A DNA stretch of 64,000 nt from Clostridia bacterium (GTDB lineage Bacteria; Bacillota; Clostridia; TANB77; CAG-508). Every line of letters starts with the position of its first letter. The stretch's first letter is position 1. Location of the stretch: NCBI GenBank assembly GCA_900758165.1, contig CAAEQN010000114.1, positions 10,972 to 74,971 of the forward strand, given 5' to 3'. The notes under the pieces were generated by a model that made no database searches, had not been told where the DNA came from, and saw only the letters and a list, made by a program, of their open reading frames with translations. A program made the translations under genes and the position numbers. Positions 44,293 through 53,392 of the stretch are shown piece by piece.

Positions 44293-44991
44293 ATGGAAAG
44301 GATTGGCTTTATTGGAGCTTTTGACAAAACAGATCTTATATTATATGTTTCCAGAATTTTAGTGGAAATGGATAAAAAAGTATTAGTAATAGATTCAACA
44401 GTAAATCAAAAAGCTAAATATGTTGTTCCAACAATTAGCCCTACTGTATCTTACGTAACAGATTTTGAAGGAATAGATGTAGCGGTAGGGTTTACAGATT
44501 ATAATGGAATAAAAAGATATTTAGGAATGCCAGAATCGGCAGCACTAAATTATGATTATGTTTTATTAGATATGGATAACCCTGAATTATTAGAAAACTT
44601 TGATTTATATGGAACTACAAAAAAATATTTTGTAACTTCTGCAGATTTATTTTCCCTAAAAAAAGGACTTGAAATATTAAGTGGAATAAGACAACCTGTG
44701 GAGTTGACAAAAATATATTTTTCTAACACAATGTCACAAGAAGAGGATGATTATTTAAATTTTTTATCATTAGGATATAAAATAAAATGGAATGATGAAA
44801 AAATATATTTTCCACTTCAAACAAGTGATCAAGATATAATAATAGAAAATCAAAGACTATCAAAAATAAAAGTTAGGGATTTAAGTTCAGAATATAAAGA
44901 AACATTAATGTTTTTAGCACAAGAGATAGATCGTAATGACAATACACTTTCGATAAAAAAGGCATTTAAGCAATTAGAAAAAGGAGTATAA
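44293..44991 (+). CDS. Degenerate MinD/CpaE-like protein A
   Basis: 232 aa, soluble. The opening MERIGFIGAFDKTDLILYVS and VLVIDSTVNQKAKY match the strand order of the ParA/MinD fold. However, the P-loop position reads GAFDKTDLI, lacking the full GKT/S pattern. DYVLLDMDNPELLE is the Walker B equivalent. CpaE-type proteins position or regulate Tad machines. It sits between cpaB and a second such protein with one base between coding regions (stop 44991, start 44993). Probably a non-hydrolysing partner; confidence in the fold is moderate. Confidence 0.65.
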   Translation: MERIGFIGAFDKTDLILYVSRILVEMDKKVLVIDSTVNQKAKYVVPTISPTVSYVTDFEGIDVAVGFTDYNGIKRYLGMPESAALNYDYVLLDMDNPELLENFDLYGTTKKYFVTSADLFSLKKGLEILSGIRQPVELTKIYFSNTMSQEEDDYLNFLSLGYKIKWNDEKIYFPLQTSDQDIIIENQRLSKIKVRDLSSEYKETLMFLAQEIDRNDNTLSIKKAFKQLEKGV

Positions 44992-44992
44992 A

Positions 44993-45829
44993 ATGGCAAT
45001 AGTATCTTTTTGGAGTAATAGTGAAAAAGAAACAGGTCAAACATTATCATCAATAGCTGTTGCAACAAATATGGCAATACAACATAATTATAGAATATTA
45101 ATAATATCAACAGGGTTTCAAGAAAAAACACTAGAAAAGAGTTTTTGGTCAGAGCCAAAAAAATCTTTAACAGCCTCAATGTTTGGACTAAAACAACAAC
45201 CAGGATTAAATAGTGGAATAGAAGGATTAGTAAAAATAATTCAGAGTAATAGAACATCGCCCAATATAGTAGCAGATTATGCAAGAGTAGTTTTTAAAAA
45301 CAGATTAGATGTATTACCTTCACCATCAACAAGTAATATAAACGCATACAATGAGATAACAAAATATTATGCAGATCTTATAAAAGTAGCAAATAAAGAT
45401 TATAACTTAATTTTTATAGATATAGATAAAAGAATGAATGAAAATGATAAGAAAGCTATTTTACAAGCATCCGACATGGTTGTACTAACAATGAAACAAT
45501 CCATGGAATCATTAAATGCATTTTTAGAATTGAAAGAAAAAAACGATGTCTTAAAAAATGAAATATTATTAATAGGAAAATATGATAGATATTCTAAATA
45601 TAATATAAAAAATATAACAAGATATTTAAGAGCAGATACTTATATATCTGCAATAGATTATAATACATTATTCAATGAAGCTTCAGAAGAAGGAAAAGTG
45701 GCAGACTTTTTCTTAAAATATAGAAGCATAAAAGATAAGAATGATAGAAACGTAATTTTCATACAAGAGACAGATGTAACTTGTGAAAATATACTAGCAA
45801 AATTAAAATCACTACAAGTAAGAACATAA
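44993..45829 (+). CDS. Degenerate MinD/CpaE-like protein B
   Basis: 278 aa, soluble. Starts MAIVSFWSNSEKETGQTLSSIAVATN, the P-loop location of ParA/MinD proteins but with TGQTLS where a Lys-containing GKTT is expected. YNLIFIDIDKRMNENDKKAI is the Walker B-like strand, and ASDMVVLTMKQSMESLNAF follows as in MinD. The two proteins in tandem may form a heterodimer that has replaced a CpaE ATPase. Ribosome site AAAAGGAG lies in the end of the upstream gene. Confidence 0.7.
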   Translation: MAIVSFWSNSEKETGQTLSSIAVATNMAIQHNYRILIISTGFQEKTLEKSFWSEPKKSLTASMFGLKQQPGLNSGIEGLVKIIQSNRTSPNIVADYARVVFKNRLDVLPSPSTSNINAYNEITKYYADLIKVANKDYNLIFIDIDKRMNENDKKAILQASDMVVLTMKQSMESLNAFLELKEKNDVLKNEILLIGKYDRYSKYNIKNITRYLRADTYISAIDYNTLFNEASEEGKVADFFLKYRSIKDKNDRNVIFIQETDVTCENILAKLKSLQVRT

Positions 45830-45856
45830 GAGCCTTAAAGAAAGGAGATAAAAATA

Positions 45857-47776
45857 ATGAACATAACTAATCTAATATTAATGGTCATTGTTTTAGGAGT
45901 AGCATTTGCCATTGTTCGTAGATTTATAGTAAAAAGACAAAATGAAGAAGCAGAGGATAAAATACAAGTAGATGATAGTACATACACTTTAAATGCAATG
46001 ACCGAATTTGTAAAGAAAAGATTAGATGAAATTACAAAAATTAACTTATATGATATAGGTCTTTCTGAAGAGGAATTAAAAAGAAGAAAAAATAAGAAAT
46101 ATGAGTTAAAAAAAGCTTTAAAAGGATGTACTTATGGAGATGTAAATGATAAAAAATACATCAAAGAGTTAATATATGACATGCTTTTTAATGAATATGG
46201 AGTTGATGAAATAAATGTATCAAAAGCAATACCATTTGATATTCCATCATTATTAACAGCACAAGATAAATTTGATATTATCTTATATATGTATAAATCT
46301 GAATTTGGTTATGAAGCTTTATCTGAAATTATAAAGAAATATAATTTAGATGATTTAAAATATGTAGCAGGAGAGTCAAAACCATCTTACGTTATAACTT
46401 CAGAAGAGATTAATGATATATATGAAAAAGAAAACTTTGCATTAACATTCCAAGATAAATTGAACGTTGTAGTACAAAGAATATATCAACATTATAAAGG
46501 CTATAGTAGTATAGACGAAATAAGAGATATGAATATAGACGGTATATCTGGTGGTGTATCAGGACTTCCAGAAAGTTTCTTAAGCCAAGTGGCACAAACA
46601 GATGGAGATTATTTAGGACAAATAGCAGAACATAAAGTACCACGTGCTTGCGATAGTATTTGGATAATGTTCCATGGTAAATCTATACGTTTAGATTTCC
46701 TTTCATTTGGAACAGAAGCAGAATTAAAAAGAGTTTGCCAGAACATTTATAAATTCAATAACCCAGGACAATTATCAGATACAAATGGTTACAAAATTAA
46801 TGAAATGAAAGATGGCTCTCGTGTTGTTGTTGTTAGACCTAGCATGTCTGAAACATGGGCTTTCTTCGTAAGAAAATTCGATGTTAAGAGAGCAACACTA
46901 GAGCAAATAGTAAAATTCCCTGGAAAAGATGAAACAATAGATTTATTAAAATATTTAGTAAAAGGTGCAAGAATTATATCACTTACTGGTGAGCAGGGTT
47001 GTGGTAAAACAACAATGCTTATGGCAATGATAGAAAATATATACGAAACAATGAACCTTCGTATTACAGAAACAGCTTTCGAGCTTCATCTAAGAAGAAT
47101 ATATCCAACAAGAAACATATTATCAATGCGTGAGACAGAAACAATAGCAGGACAGGAATGTTTGGATGTTCAGAAAAAGACTGATGGTTCTGTTAACATC
47201 ATAGGTGAGGTTGCAACAGACCCCGTAGCATCTTGGATGATACAATCAGCACAGGTTGCATCTAAATTTACATTATTTACTCACCACGCTAAAACATTCC
47301 CAGATTTAGTAACAGCATTAAGAAACTCTATGCTTAGAGCAGGTGTGTTTAAAGATGAAAGAACAGCAGAAGAGCAAGTTGTACAAGTATTAAACTTTGA
47401 CATACATTTGGTAAAAGACTTTAGAGGAAGAAGATATATAGAAAGAATAACAGAATGTATACCAGTAGAAGAAAGAAATGAATACACATTTGATTACAGA
47501 AAAGAAAAAACAACAGAAAAGAAAATAGAAAAATTCATGGATAACGCAACAATGTTCTTTACAAAAACAACAAATAGAGAATTGTATCATTATAGAAATA
47601 TACTAGAGTATCATGATGGAACTTATGTACTAACAAATCCTATAACAGAAACAAACATTAAAGCAATGTTAAACAATATGGATGACAATGATGCAGAAGA
47701 ATTTAAGAAATTTGTTAAAAAGAATTGGGGAATAGATGCACATAGAGATGCCGATGATATGATAGAAGAAGCATAA
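45857..47776 (+). CDS. CpaF/TadA-type pilus assembly ATPase
   Basis: 639 aa; the motor for pilus assembly in Tad-like systems (type II/IV secretion ATPase). It is unusual in having an N-terminal membrane segment (about 3-20) ahead of the helical N-domain. The ATPase has Walker A GEQGCGKTT (378-386, Lys384), the Asp box with HLRRIYPTRNILSMRE, Walker B NIIGEVATDP near 440, and the His box FTHHAKTFPDLVTALRNSM. The C-terminus has a charged helical tail (DDNDAEEFKKFVKKNWG). Most CpaF proteins are soluble; a membrane segment would tether the ATPase. AAAGGAG lies upstream. Confidence 0.92.
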   Translation: MNITNLILMVIVLGVAFAIVRRFIVKRQNEEAEDKIQVDDSTYTLNAMTEFVKKRLDEITKINLYDIGLSEEELKRRKNKKYELKKALKGCTYGDVNDKKYIKELIYDMLFNEYGVDEINVSKAIPFDIPSLLTAQDKFDIILYMYKSEFGYEALSEIIKKYNLDDLKYVAGESKPSYVITSEEINDIYEKENFALTFQDKLNVVVQRIYQHYKGYSSIDEIRDMNIDGISGGVSGLPESFLSQVAQTDGDYLGQIAEHKVPRACDSIWIMFHGKSIRLDFLSFGTEAELKRVCQNIYKFNNPGQLSDTNGYKINEMKDGSRVVVVRPSMSETWAFFVRKFDVKRATLEQIVKFPGKDETIDLLKYLVKGARIISLTGEQGCGKTTMLMAMIENIYETMNLRITETAFELHLRRIYPTRNILSMRETETIAGQECLDVQKKTDGSVNIIGEVATDPVASWMIQSAQVASKFTLFTHHAKTFPDLVTALRNSMLRAGVFKDERTAEEQVVQVLNFDIHLVKDFRGRRYIERITECIPVEERNEYTFDYRKEKTTEKKIEKFMDNATMFFTKTTNRELYHYRNILEYHDGTYVLTNPITETNIKAMLNNMDDNDAEEFKKFVKKNWGIDAHRDADDMIEEA

Positions 47777-47812
47777 AACATCATCTTAAAAGGAGGTGCG
47801 AAAATTTAGAAT

Positions 47813-49891
47813 ATGCAAAATAATTTAATATTATACTTAATGGGTGGAGTAGGAGTATTATTTATAGTAATCATTGTAGCTTACATCATGTTAAGTAAAA
47901 AAATGAAAAACTCTGATGTAGTACAAATAAGGCAATTAAGAGAAGGAACAAAAGAAAATAAATTTTCAAAAGAAATTTTATATCAAAAATTATATATAAG
48001 ATACTTGAGATCTCCTTTTATAAAAAGATACTTATTTAAAATAAGAAGAAGACTAGAAATAATAAATATAGATGATGAGTATCTAACAAGAAAACAAACA
48101 TCAGAAATATTAACAAAAGCTTTATTGATAATAATACCAATAACAATAGCTATTATATTTATAACAAAAAGTAATATGTTGCTACTTGCTATACTACTAA
48201 TATTTGAACTATTTATGATAGATACTTTAGTAGATGGTATGGTAGATAAAATAGATAATAAATTACTAATACAGCAGATAGATTTCTTTGCAGAAATAAG
48301 ACATGCTTATCATGAATTTAATATGGTAGAAGAGGCAATATATCAAGTTGCTCAAGGTGATAGTGCACCAGAGATGTCTAGACAAGCAGAAAAAATATAT
48401 GAAATATTAATATCTGATGATCCAGAAAGTGAATTAGAAAAATATTATGATATAGCACCAAATAGCTATTTAAAAGAATTTGCAGGAATATCTTATCTTA
48501 CAAAAGAATTTGGTGATAGAACTGTAGATAAAACATCTTTATACTTAAAGAACTTAAATAATATTAGTCAAGAAATGCAATTAGAAATACTTAAAAGAGA
48601 TAAATTAGATTATGTATTCCAAAGTTTATCTGTAATATCAATATTGCCATTATTAGCACTAGAACCAATAAAAAATTGGGCAGTAAAAGAATTCTCATTC
48701 ACAAAATCATTCTATTATGGAAAACAAGGAATGATAGTTCAATTACTAATAGTAATATTAACATTTATATGCTATATATTAACAAGAAAATTAAAAGATA
48801 ATGGTTCAACAACAATAGATACCCATTCGGATAATCCATGGGAAGAAAAATTATATAAAATACCATTAGTAAAAAAAGTAGTGGACTTATTTATACCAAA
48901 AGAAGGAACAAAAGAAAGAAGAAAATTAAAAAACTTAATGAAGGATTCAGCAACAAAGGACAAGTTGCATTGGATATACGTAAGAAGATTATCTTTAACA
49001 TTAGTAACATTTATAGCTTCATTAATAATATTTGGCCAATTACATAAAATACAAATTGACTATATTTATACAGAACCAACATCAACTTTTGATATAGTTG
49101 GGGAAATGTCTGGAAAAGACCTGAAGAAAGCTGAAGAACTTACAGAAAGTGATAATAAATTCCTAGATATGTTCAAAGGAAAAACAGACACAAAACAAGC
49201 AGATATTGAAAAAGCAATGAGAAAATCTAAAGATTATGAAAGCAGTACAGATGATGAAATTTCTACAGCAGCAGAAAGAGTTTTAAAGAAATTAAGACAA
49301 GTAAATAGCGAATATTTAAGCTGGTTTGAAATGGTACTAGCAATGGTATTTGCAGTAGCAGGATATAATTTACCAATTTGGTTACTATTCTTCCAAGCAA
49401 AAATGAGAAAACTAGAAATGGAAAACGAAGTAATGCAATTCCAAACAATCATATTAATGCTTATGAGAATTGAAAGAGTAAATGTAGAGATGATACTAGA
49501 ATGGTTAGAAAGATATTCTAATATATTTAGAGAACCAATATCTAGATGTGTAAATAACTATGAAAGCGGACCATGGGAAGCTTTAGAACAAATGAAAGAT
49601 GAAGTAAATTATAAAGAATTTATACGTTTAATAGAAAGTATGCAAGCAGCAGTTGAAAAAATACCAATAGCAGAAGCTTTTGACGAGCTAGATTCAGAAA
49701 GAGAATATTACCAAGCAAGAAGAAAAGAATCAAACGATAGATTAATTTCAAAGAAGGGATTAATTGGAAAAGTAATAGGTTTTGCACCGATGGTTACATT
49801 ATTTGTAGGCTATTTAATTGTTCCATTAGTAGTTATTGGAATGAAGAGTATGAATACATCATTTAATACAATGTCAACAATGAAAAAATAA
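47813..49891 (+). CDS. Large TadB/TadC-like platform membrane protein
   Basis: 692 aa, about twice the length of a usual TadB or TadC (about 300 aa). Hydrophobic segments occur near 5-27, 103-122 and 124-142, then near 265, 300-318, 390-407, 497-520 and 655-680. T2SSF-like helices lie in FFAEIRHAYHEFNMVEEAIYQVAQG (about 158-182) and again near VMQFQTIILMLMRIERVNVEMILEWLERYS (about 540-570), consistent with two T2SSF units. It would be the inner-membrane platform through which the ATPase extrudes pilins. The ribosome site AGGAGGTG is about 15 bases from the ATG, unusually far. Start of pilin genes is 18 bases later. Confidence 0.8.
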   Translation: MQNNLILYLMGGVGVLFIVIIVAYIMLSKKMKNSDVVQIRQLREGTKENKFSKEILYQKLYIRYLRSPFIKRYLFKIRRRLEIINIDDEYLTRKQTSEILTKALLIIIPITIAIIFITKSNMLLLAILLIFELFMIDTLVDGMVDKIDNKLLIQQIDFFAEIRHAYHEFNMVEEAIYQVAQGDSAPEMSRQAEKIYEILISDDPESELEKYYDIAPNSYLKEFAGISYLTKEFGDRTVDKTSLYLKNLNNISQEMQLEILKRDKLDYVFQSLSVISILPLLALEPIKNWAVKEFSFTKSFYYGKQGMIVQLLIVILTFICYILTRKLKDNGSTTIDTHSDNPWEEKLYKIPLVKKVVDLFIPKEGTKERRKLKNLMKDSATKDKLHWIYVRRLSLTLVTFIASLIIFGQLHKIQIDYIYTEPTSTFDIVGEMSGKDLKKAEELTESDNKFLDMFKGKTDTKQADIEKAMRKSKDYESSTDDEISTAAERVLKKLRQVNSEYLSWFEMVLAMVFAVAGYNLPIWLLFFQAKMRKLEMENEVMQFQTIILMLMRIERVNVEMILEWLERYSNIFREPISRCVNNYESGPWEALEQMKDEVNYKEFIRLIESMQAAVEKIPIAEAFDELDSEREYYQARRKESNDRLISKKGLIGKVIGFAPMVTLFVGYLIVPLVVIGMKSMNTSFNTMSTMKK

Positions 49892-49908
49892 AGGAGAAGA
49901 ATGGAACT

Positions 49909-50544
49909 ATGGAAAATGCAACAAAAGCTTTAGAAATAGCAGGAAGTGTATTACTAGGAGTTTTGATATTGGGACTATTGGTATTTGAGTACAGAAAAAT
50001 ATCAAATTTAAAGAAAGTCGAAGAAGACGTAAAAGTTTCTCAACAGTCAGAAGATTTTAATAAAAAATTTGAAGCATATAATAGAAATTTGTATGGTAGT
50101 GAATTACTTTCTTTAGCAAATCAGATTCAAGATTATAATTATAGATATGCTGGAGAAAAAACTAGCCAATATGAAAATCAAGGATATCAAAAAGTTGAAG
50201 TAACAATAGAAATAAAAACTGCAACAAACAGATTAGCAGCTGGAACTTGTGATTTAAGTCATTTTTTGGACGTTTATAATGTTTTAGCAAGAGATATCGA
50301 AAAGATGAATAAAAATTGTAAATATAAAAATAAATCAATTTCATATTGGGCAAATTCCGGAAAAGAGACTGAAAGAAATTTTCCAGATAAGAACAATAAT
50401 AAAGAAATATATGATAACATTAAGGCTTATAAGGACTTATATAATGAACAATTAGATATAACAAGAAAAACATTTAAATGTACCCAAATAAATTATGATA
50501 ATAAAAATGGCAGAATTACAAATATGACTTTTGTAGAAATTTAA
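49909..50544 (+). CDS. Pilin-like protein 1 (MENA leader)
   Basis: 211 aa. Starts MENATKALEIAGSVLLGVLILGLLVFEYRK: a four-residue acidic-neutral leader MENA and a 20-residue hydrophobic helix, like a class III or Flp pilin but without the usual basic leader. If cut after MENA, Glu would be at +5. The soluble part has GSELLSLANQIQDYN and ends FKCTQINYDNKNGRITNMTF, a C-terminal block shared with the next two proteins. Likely a minor pilin. Start fixed by paralogues and AAAGGAG. Confidence 0.8.
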   Translation: MENATKALEIAGSVLLGVLILGLLVFEYRKISNLKKVEEDVKVSQQSEDFNKKFEAYNRNLYGSELLSLANQIQDYNYRYAGEKTSQYENQGYQKVEVTIEIKTATNRLAAGTCDLSHFLDVYNVLARDIEKMNKNCKYKNKSISYWANSGKETERNFPDKNNNKEIYDNIKAYKDLYNEQLDITRKTFKCTQINYDNKNGRITNMTFVEI

Positions 50545-50556
50545 GGAGGACTAAAT

Positions 50557-51042
50557 GTGGAAAATGCAAGTAAGGCATTACTAATGGTTGCAACTGTTCT
50601 AGTTGGGGTATTAATACTATCAATAGGTGTATATCTATTTAGTATTTTCGGAGATTTTAGTTCTGAAACTGCAAAACAAATAGAAGAAAAGAAAATTAGT
50701 GAATTTAATGCACAATTTTATAAGTACTTAGGACAAAAGGAATGTAGAGCACATGATATAGTAACAGTTGCAAATCTAGCAAAAGAAAACAATAAAAACT
50801 ATGAATATACAAATGCAGATAGAACTACAGGAAATTATTATATAAAAGTTATAGTAGAAGGAGTAGAAACAGAATATAAAAATTTCGATTTGTGTGATGA
50901 AACGAAACATTCTGAATTTTTAAAAAAATACTCTATAAAAAAGGAAGAAACTGAAGTTAATCCTATATATTTTAAATGCACAAAAGTAGAAATAAACAAT
51001 AATACTAAATTAGTAAAAAGTATAACATTTGAGAAAAATTAA
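50557..51042 (+). CDS. Pilin-like protein 2 (MENA leader)
   Basis: 161 aa. GTG start at 50557 chosen because it gives MENASKALLMVATVLVGVL, matching the paralogues; the nearby ATG at 50555 is out of frame. AAGGAGGA overlaps the upstream stop. Hydrophobic helix about 6-29. The soluble part has RAHDIVTVANLAKENN and the shared ending YFKCTKVEINNNTKLVKSITF. Expected as a minor pilin or tip subunit. Confidence 0.8.
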   Translation: MENASKALLMVATVLVGVLILSIGVYLFSIFGDFSSETAKQIEEKKISEFNAQFYKYLGQKECRAHDIVTVANLAKENNKNYEYTNADRTTGNYYIKVIVEGVETEYKNFDLCDETKHSEFLKKYSIKKEETEVNPIYFKCTKVEINNNTKLVKSITFEKN

Positions 51043-51076
51043 CAAAGAAGGTAAAATTAAAAACTTAAAATAGATA

Positions 51077-51105
51077 TTGCATATTAAAATTTGTAATGAT
51101 ATAAT
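51077..51105 (+). promoter_or_regulatory. Internal promoter before pilin-like gene 3
   Basis: TTGCAT, 17-base spacer, TATAAT within the 80-base gap after gene 50557. It would let the third to fifth pilin-like genes be expressed separately from the assembly genes. Confidence 0.55.
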
Positions 51106-51123
51106 GATAAAAGAAAGGACTTT

Positions 51124-51552
51124 ATGAAAAAGAACATATTTTTAATATTATCAATATTATTAGCAATATTAGCTATTGTGGTTTATGGTATTTATAATAA
51201 TAACAAAATAAAAATAGAATCAGAACAAAATAATAGGGCCTATAAAAGTTTTTATGAAAAACAAGTATTAGGAACAGATTTGTTATCTATCATAAATAAG
51301 GCAATAGACAATAATGAAAAGAACTCTGTAAAAAAAGGACAAGATGGTAACTATATTCCAAATAATAAAAATTCTATAATCATAGAAGTAAAATTTAAAG
51401 AATTGGATAAAGTTATTTCTATGGAAGCAATAGAAAAAAATGGACTGCAAGCTTTTTTACAAAATTTTGCAACTATCAATTTTAAGTGTACAAAAATAGA
51501 GTATCATCAAAATACAAAGAATGTAAAATATATGTATTTTGAAGAAATATAA
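51124..51552 (+). CDS. Pilin-like protein 3 (no MENA leader)
   Basis: 142 aa. N-terminus MKKNIFLILSILLAILAIVVYG is a conventional basic leader plus hydrophobic helix, different from its four neighbours. Yet GTDLLSIINKAIDNNEKN and the end NFKCTKIEYHQNTKNVKYMYF match the other pilin-like proteins, so it is a paralogue with a changed N-terminus. It may be a membrane-anchored accessory subunit. Ribosome site GAAAGGAC; preceded by an internal promoter. Confidence 0.75.
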   Translation: MKKNIFLILSILLAILAIVVYGIYNNNKIKIESEQNNRAYKSFYEKQVLGTDLLSIINKAIDNNEKNSVKKGQDGNYIPNNKNSIIIEVKFKELDKVISMEAIEKNGLQAFLQNFATINFKCTKIEYHQNTKNVKYMYFEEI

Positions 51553-51565
51553 ATAAGTTATTAGC

Positions 51566-51590
51566 ATTTTATATTTTAAAAATATAAAAT
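51566..51590 (+). promoter_or_regulatory. AT-only palindrome upstream of the main pilin candidate
   Basis: ATTTTATATTTT and AAAATATAAAAT, perfect 12-base arms with almost no loop, 40 bases before the ribosome site of 51634. No U-tract follows; could be a processing or stabilising site. Confidence 0.35.
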
Positions 51591-51633
51591 TAAAAATAAA
51601 AAATAATTATAAAAATCTAAGGAGGAAAAAATT

Positions 51634-52059
51634 ATGGAAAATGCAAGTAAAGCATTAATTATAGCGGGAGCTATACTATTAGCAATTTTAATTATAGGAT
51701 TAGGTATGTTTATATACCAAAAAGCAGCAGGAGCAATGGATACATCAACAATAGATCAACAAAAAGTACAAGCTTATAACACACCTTATGAGCAATATTT
51801 TGGAACAAATGTAAGTGGTTCAAATCTAAAAGCATTAATAGATGCAGTTAATACACATAATGTATCAGTTGGATCTGATGACTCTTTAAAAATAAATGTA
51901 AATGGAAAAAATAGTAGTGGCGACTTAACAGGATTAAAAGCACAAATAAAAGCAGGAAAAACTTATAATGTTGTAGCCGGAACAGATGCAGCAGGAACTA
52001 ATGCTTATGATACAAAGACAGGATATATAATAAACATTTTCTATGTAGCAAATAGTTAA
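51634..52059 (+). CDS. Pilin-like protein 4, candidate major pilin (MENA leader)
   Basis: 141 aa with the best ribosome site in the cluster (TAAGGAGGAAAAA). MENASKALIIAGAILLAILIIGLGMF gives the leader and helix (about 7-30). The soluble domain is short and Gly/Ala/Asn/Ser-rich (SGSNLKALIDAVNTHNVSVG, VNGKNSSGDL, VVAGTDAAGTNAYDT) and, unlike paralogues, has no Cys and lacks the FKCT block. Small size and composition suit an abundant major pilin. Preceded by an AT palindrome. Confidence 0.78.
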   Translation: MENASKALIIAGAILLAILIIGLGMFIYQKAAGAMDTSTIDQQKVQAYNTPYEQYFGTNVSGSNLKALIDAVNTHNVSVGSDDSLKINVNGKNSSGDLTGLKAQIKAGKTYNVVAGTDAAGTNAYDTKTGYIINIFYVANS

Positions 52060-52080
52060 AAATACATAAAGGAAAAAAAT

Positions 52081-52731
52081 ATGGAGAATGCAGCAGAAGC
52101 TTTAAAAATGGCATTTGCCATTATACTATTAGTACTAGCATTGTCTGTTTCGATGTTTCTATTCAGTAAGGCTAGATCTACAGCACAAGTATTGTTGCAA
52201 CGTTCTGATCCAACCGAATATTATGATTATATAAATTACACTAAAGCAGACTTGTCGGGAAATAGAGTAGTGGGATTTGAAACAATAATCCCTACTTTAT
52301 ATAAATATGATAAAGAAAACTATGAAATAGTATTTAAAGAAGGAACATTAAATGCTAATGGTAGTGTAGAAATTACAGATGATTTACCTGTATATTACTC
52401 TACAATTACTAAGGAAAATATATGTTATTTTGACATATTGAAGGAAAAACAAAGAGGAGAATATTGGACTGGAAGTAAGGATGAGATAAAAAAACATTTA
52501 AATGCCTTATTTGATGGCTCTAAATATTATCTGCCACAATATGGAGATAATATACATTATATCGATTATAGTAATAGTACATATAATCAATTAATGACAT
52601 ATAAAAATAAGAAATTTGTAGAGTTGATTGGAAAAGAACAGACTACTGAAGATACAGAAGATGAGATTACAGGAATTAAAGGAAACAAAACAATAACTAA
52701 AAGAATAATTACGTATGTTAAAATCAACTAA
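52081..52731 (+). CDS. Pilin-like protein 5 (MENA leader)
   Basis: 216 aa starting MENAAEALKMAFAIILLVLALSVSM. Hydrophobic helix about 9-28; then SKARSTAQVLLQRSDPTEYYDYINY and a mixed alpha/beta domain rich in Tyr (DLPVYYSTITKENICYFD, YYLPQYGDNIHYIDYSN) with a single Cys. It is longer than the others and lacks their C-terminal block. Probably a minor or tip pilin. AAAGGAAAA lies before the ATG; 21-base gap to the previous gene. Confidence 0.75.
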   Translation: MENAAEALKMAFAIILLVLALSVSMFLFSKARSTAQVLLQRSDPTEYYDYINYTKADLSGNRVVGFETIIPTLYKYDKENYEIVFKEGTLNANGSVEITDDLPVYYSTITKENICYFDILKEKQRGEYWTGSKDEIKKHLNALFDGSKYYLPQYGDNIHYIDYSNSTYNQLMTYKNKKFVELIGKEQTTEDTEDEITGIKGNKTITKRIITYVKIN

Positions 52732-52784
52732 TGAAATAAAAACAAAAATATTTAATTATTATAAAGTAGAAAGGAAATATAAAG

Positions 52785-53318
52785 ATGGGAGATAGTTTAG
52801 TTACAATAATAGCAATATTTTTAGCTGCAATACTAATGTTTGTTTTTCCCTTAATGTCTGTATCTGAAAGAAGCGATGATGTTTCAGAATTATCAGTACA
52901 AACAGCTACTACTGAATTTGTAGACAATGTAAGAACTACAGGAAAGTTAACATTAGAAAATTACGACAAATTTGTACAATCAATATCATCAACTGGAAAT
53001 TCTTTTGATGTAGAAATGGAAGCTCAAATATTAGATGAGAATCCAGGAGTAAAAACTACACAAGCAGAAACAACAAAGATTGGAGAAAATGTATATTACA
53101 ATTTATATACTAGCCAACTAGAAGATAAAATAAAAGATGACAGTACAGGAAATAAATTATCACTTAAAGAAGGGGATAGATTTTCTGTAACTGTAAAAAA
53201 CACAAATACAACTATAGCACAAACATTAAGAAATTTCTTCTATAAAATTTCTGGAAATGATACATATCAAATTGCTGCACAGCATGCAGGAATAGTTACT
53301 GTAAATGGTACAAGATAA
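52785..53318 (+). CDS. TadE-like pseudopilin
   Basis: 177 aa. N-terminal helix MGDSLVTIIAIFLAAILMFVF (about 3-23) then SERSDDVSELSVQTATTEFVDNVRTTGKLTLENY (about 27-60), a helical block typical of TadE/TadF-type minor proteins in Firmicutes. The C-terminal domain is beta-rich with ISGNDTYQIAAQHAGIVTVNG at the end. No MENA leader. The ribosome site AGAAAGGAAA is fine. It is followed by a terminator, so the last gene has its own start of transcription or depends on read-through. Confidence 0.72.
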   Translation: MGDSLVTIIAIFLAAILMFVFPLMSVSERSDDVSELSVQTATTEFVDNVRTTGKLTLENYDKFVQSISSTGNSFDVEMEAQILDENPGVKTTQAETTKIGENVYYNLYTSQLEDKIKDDSTGNKLSLKEGDRFSVTVKNTNTTIAQTLRNFFYKISGNDTYQIAAQHAGIVTVNGTR

Positions 53319-53328
53319 TGAAATAAAG

Positions 53329-53376
53329 GCAGCTTTACTACTGTAATAATTCAGTTTAAAGCTGCATTTTTATTTA
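53329..53376 (+). terminator. Terminator after the TadE-like gene
   Basis: GCAGCTTTA (53329-53337) and TAAAGCTGC (53357-53365), followed by ATTTTTATTT. Confidence 0.75.
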
Positions 53377-53392
53377 GAAAGGTATATTACAA

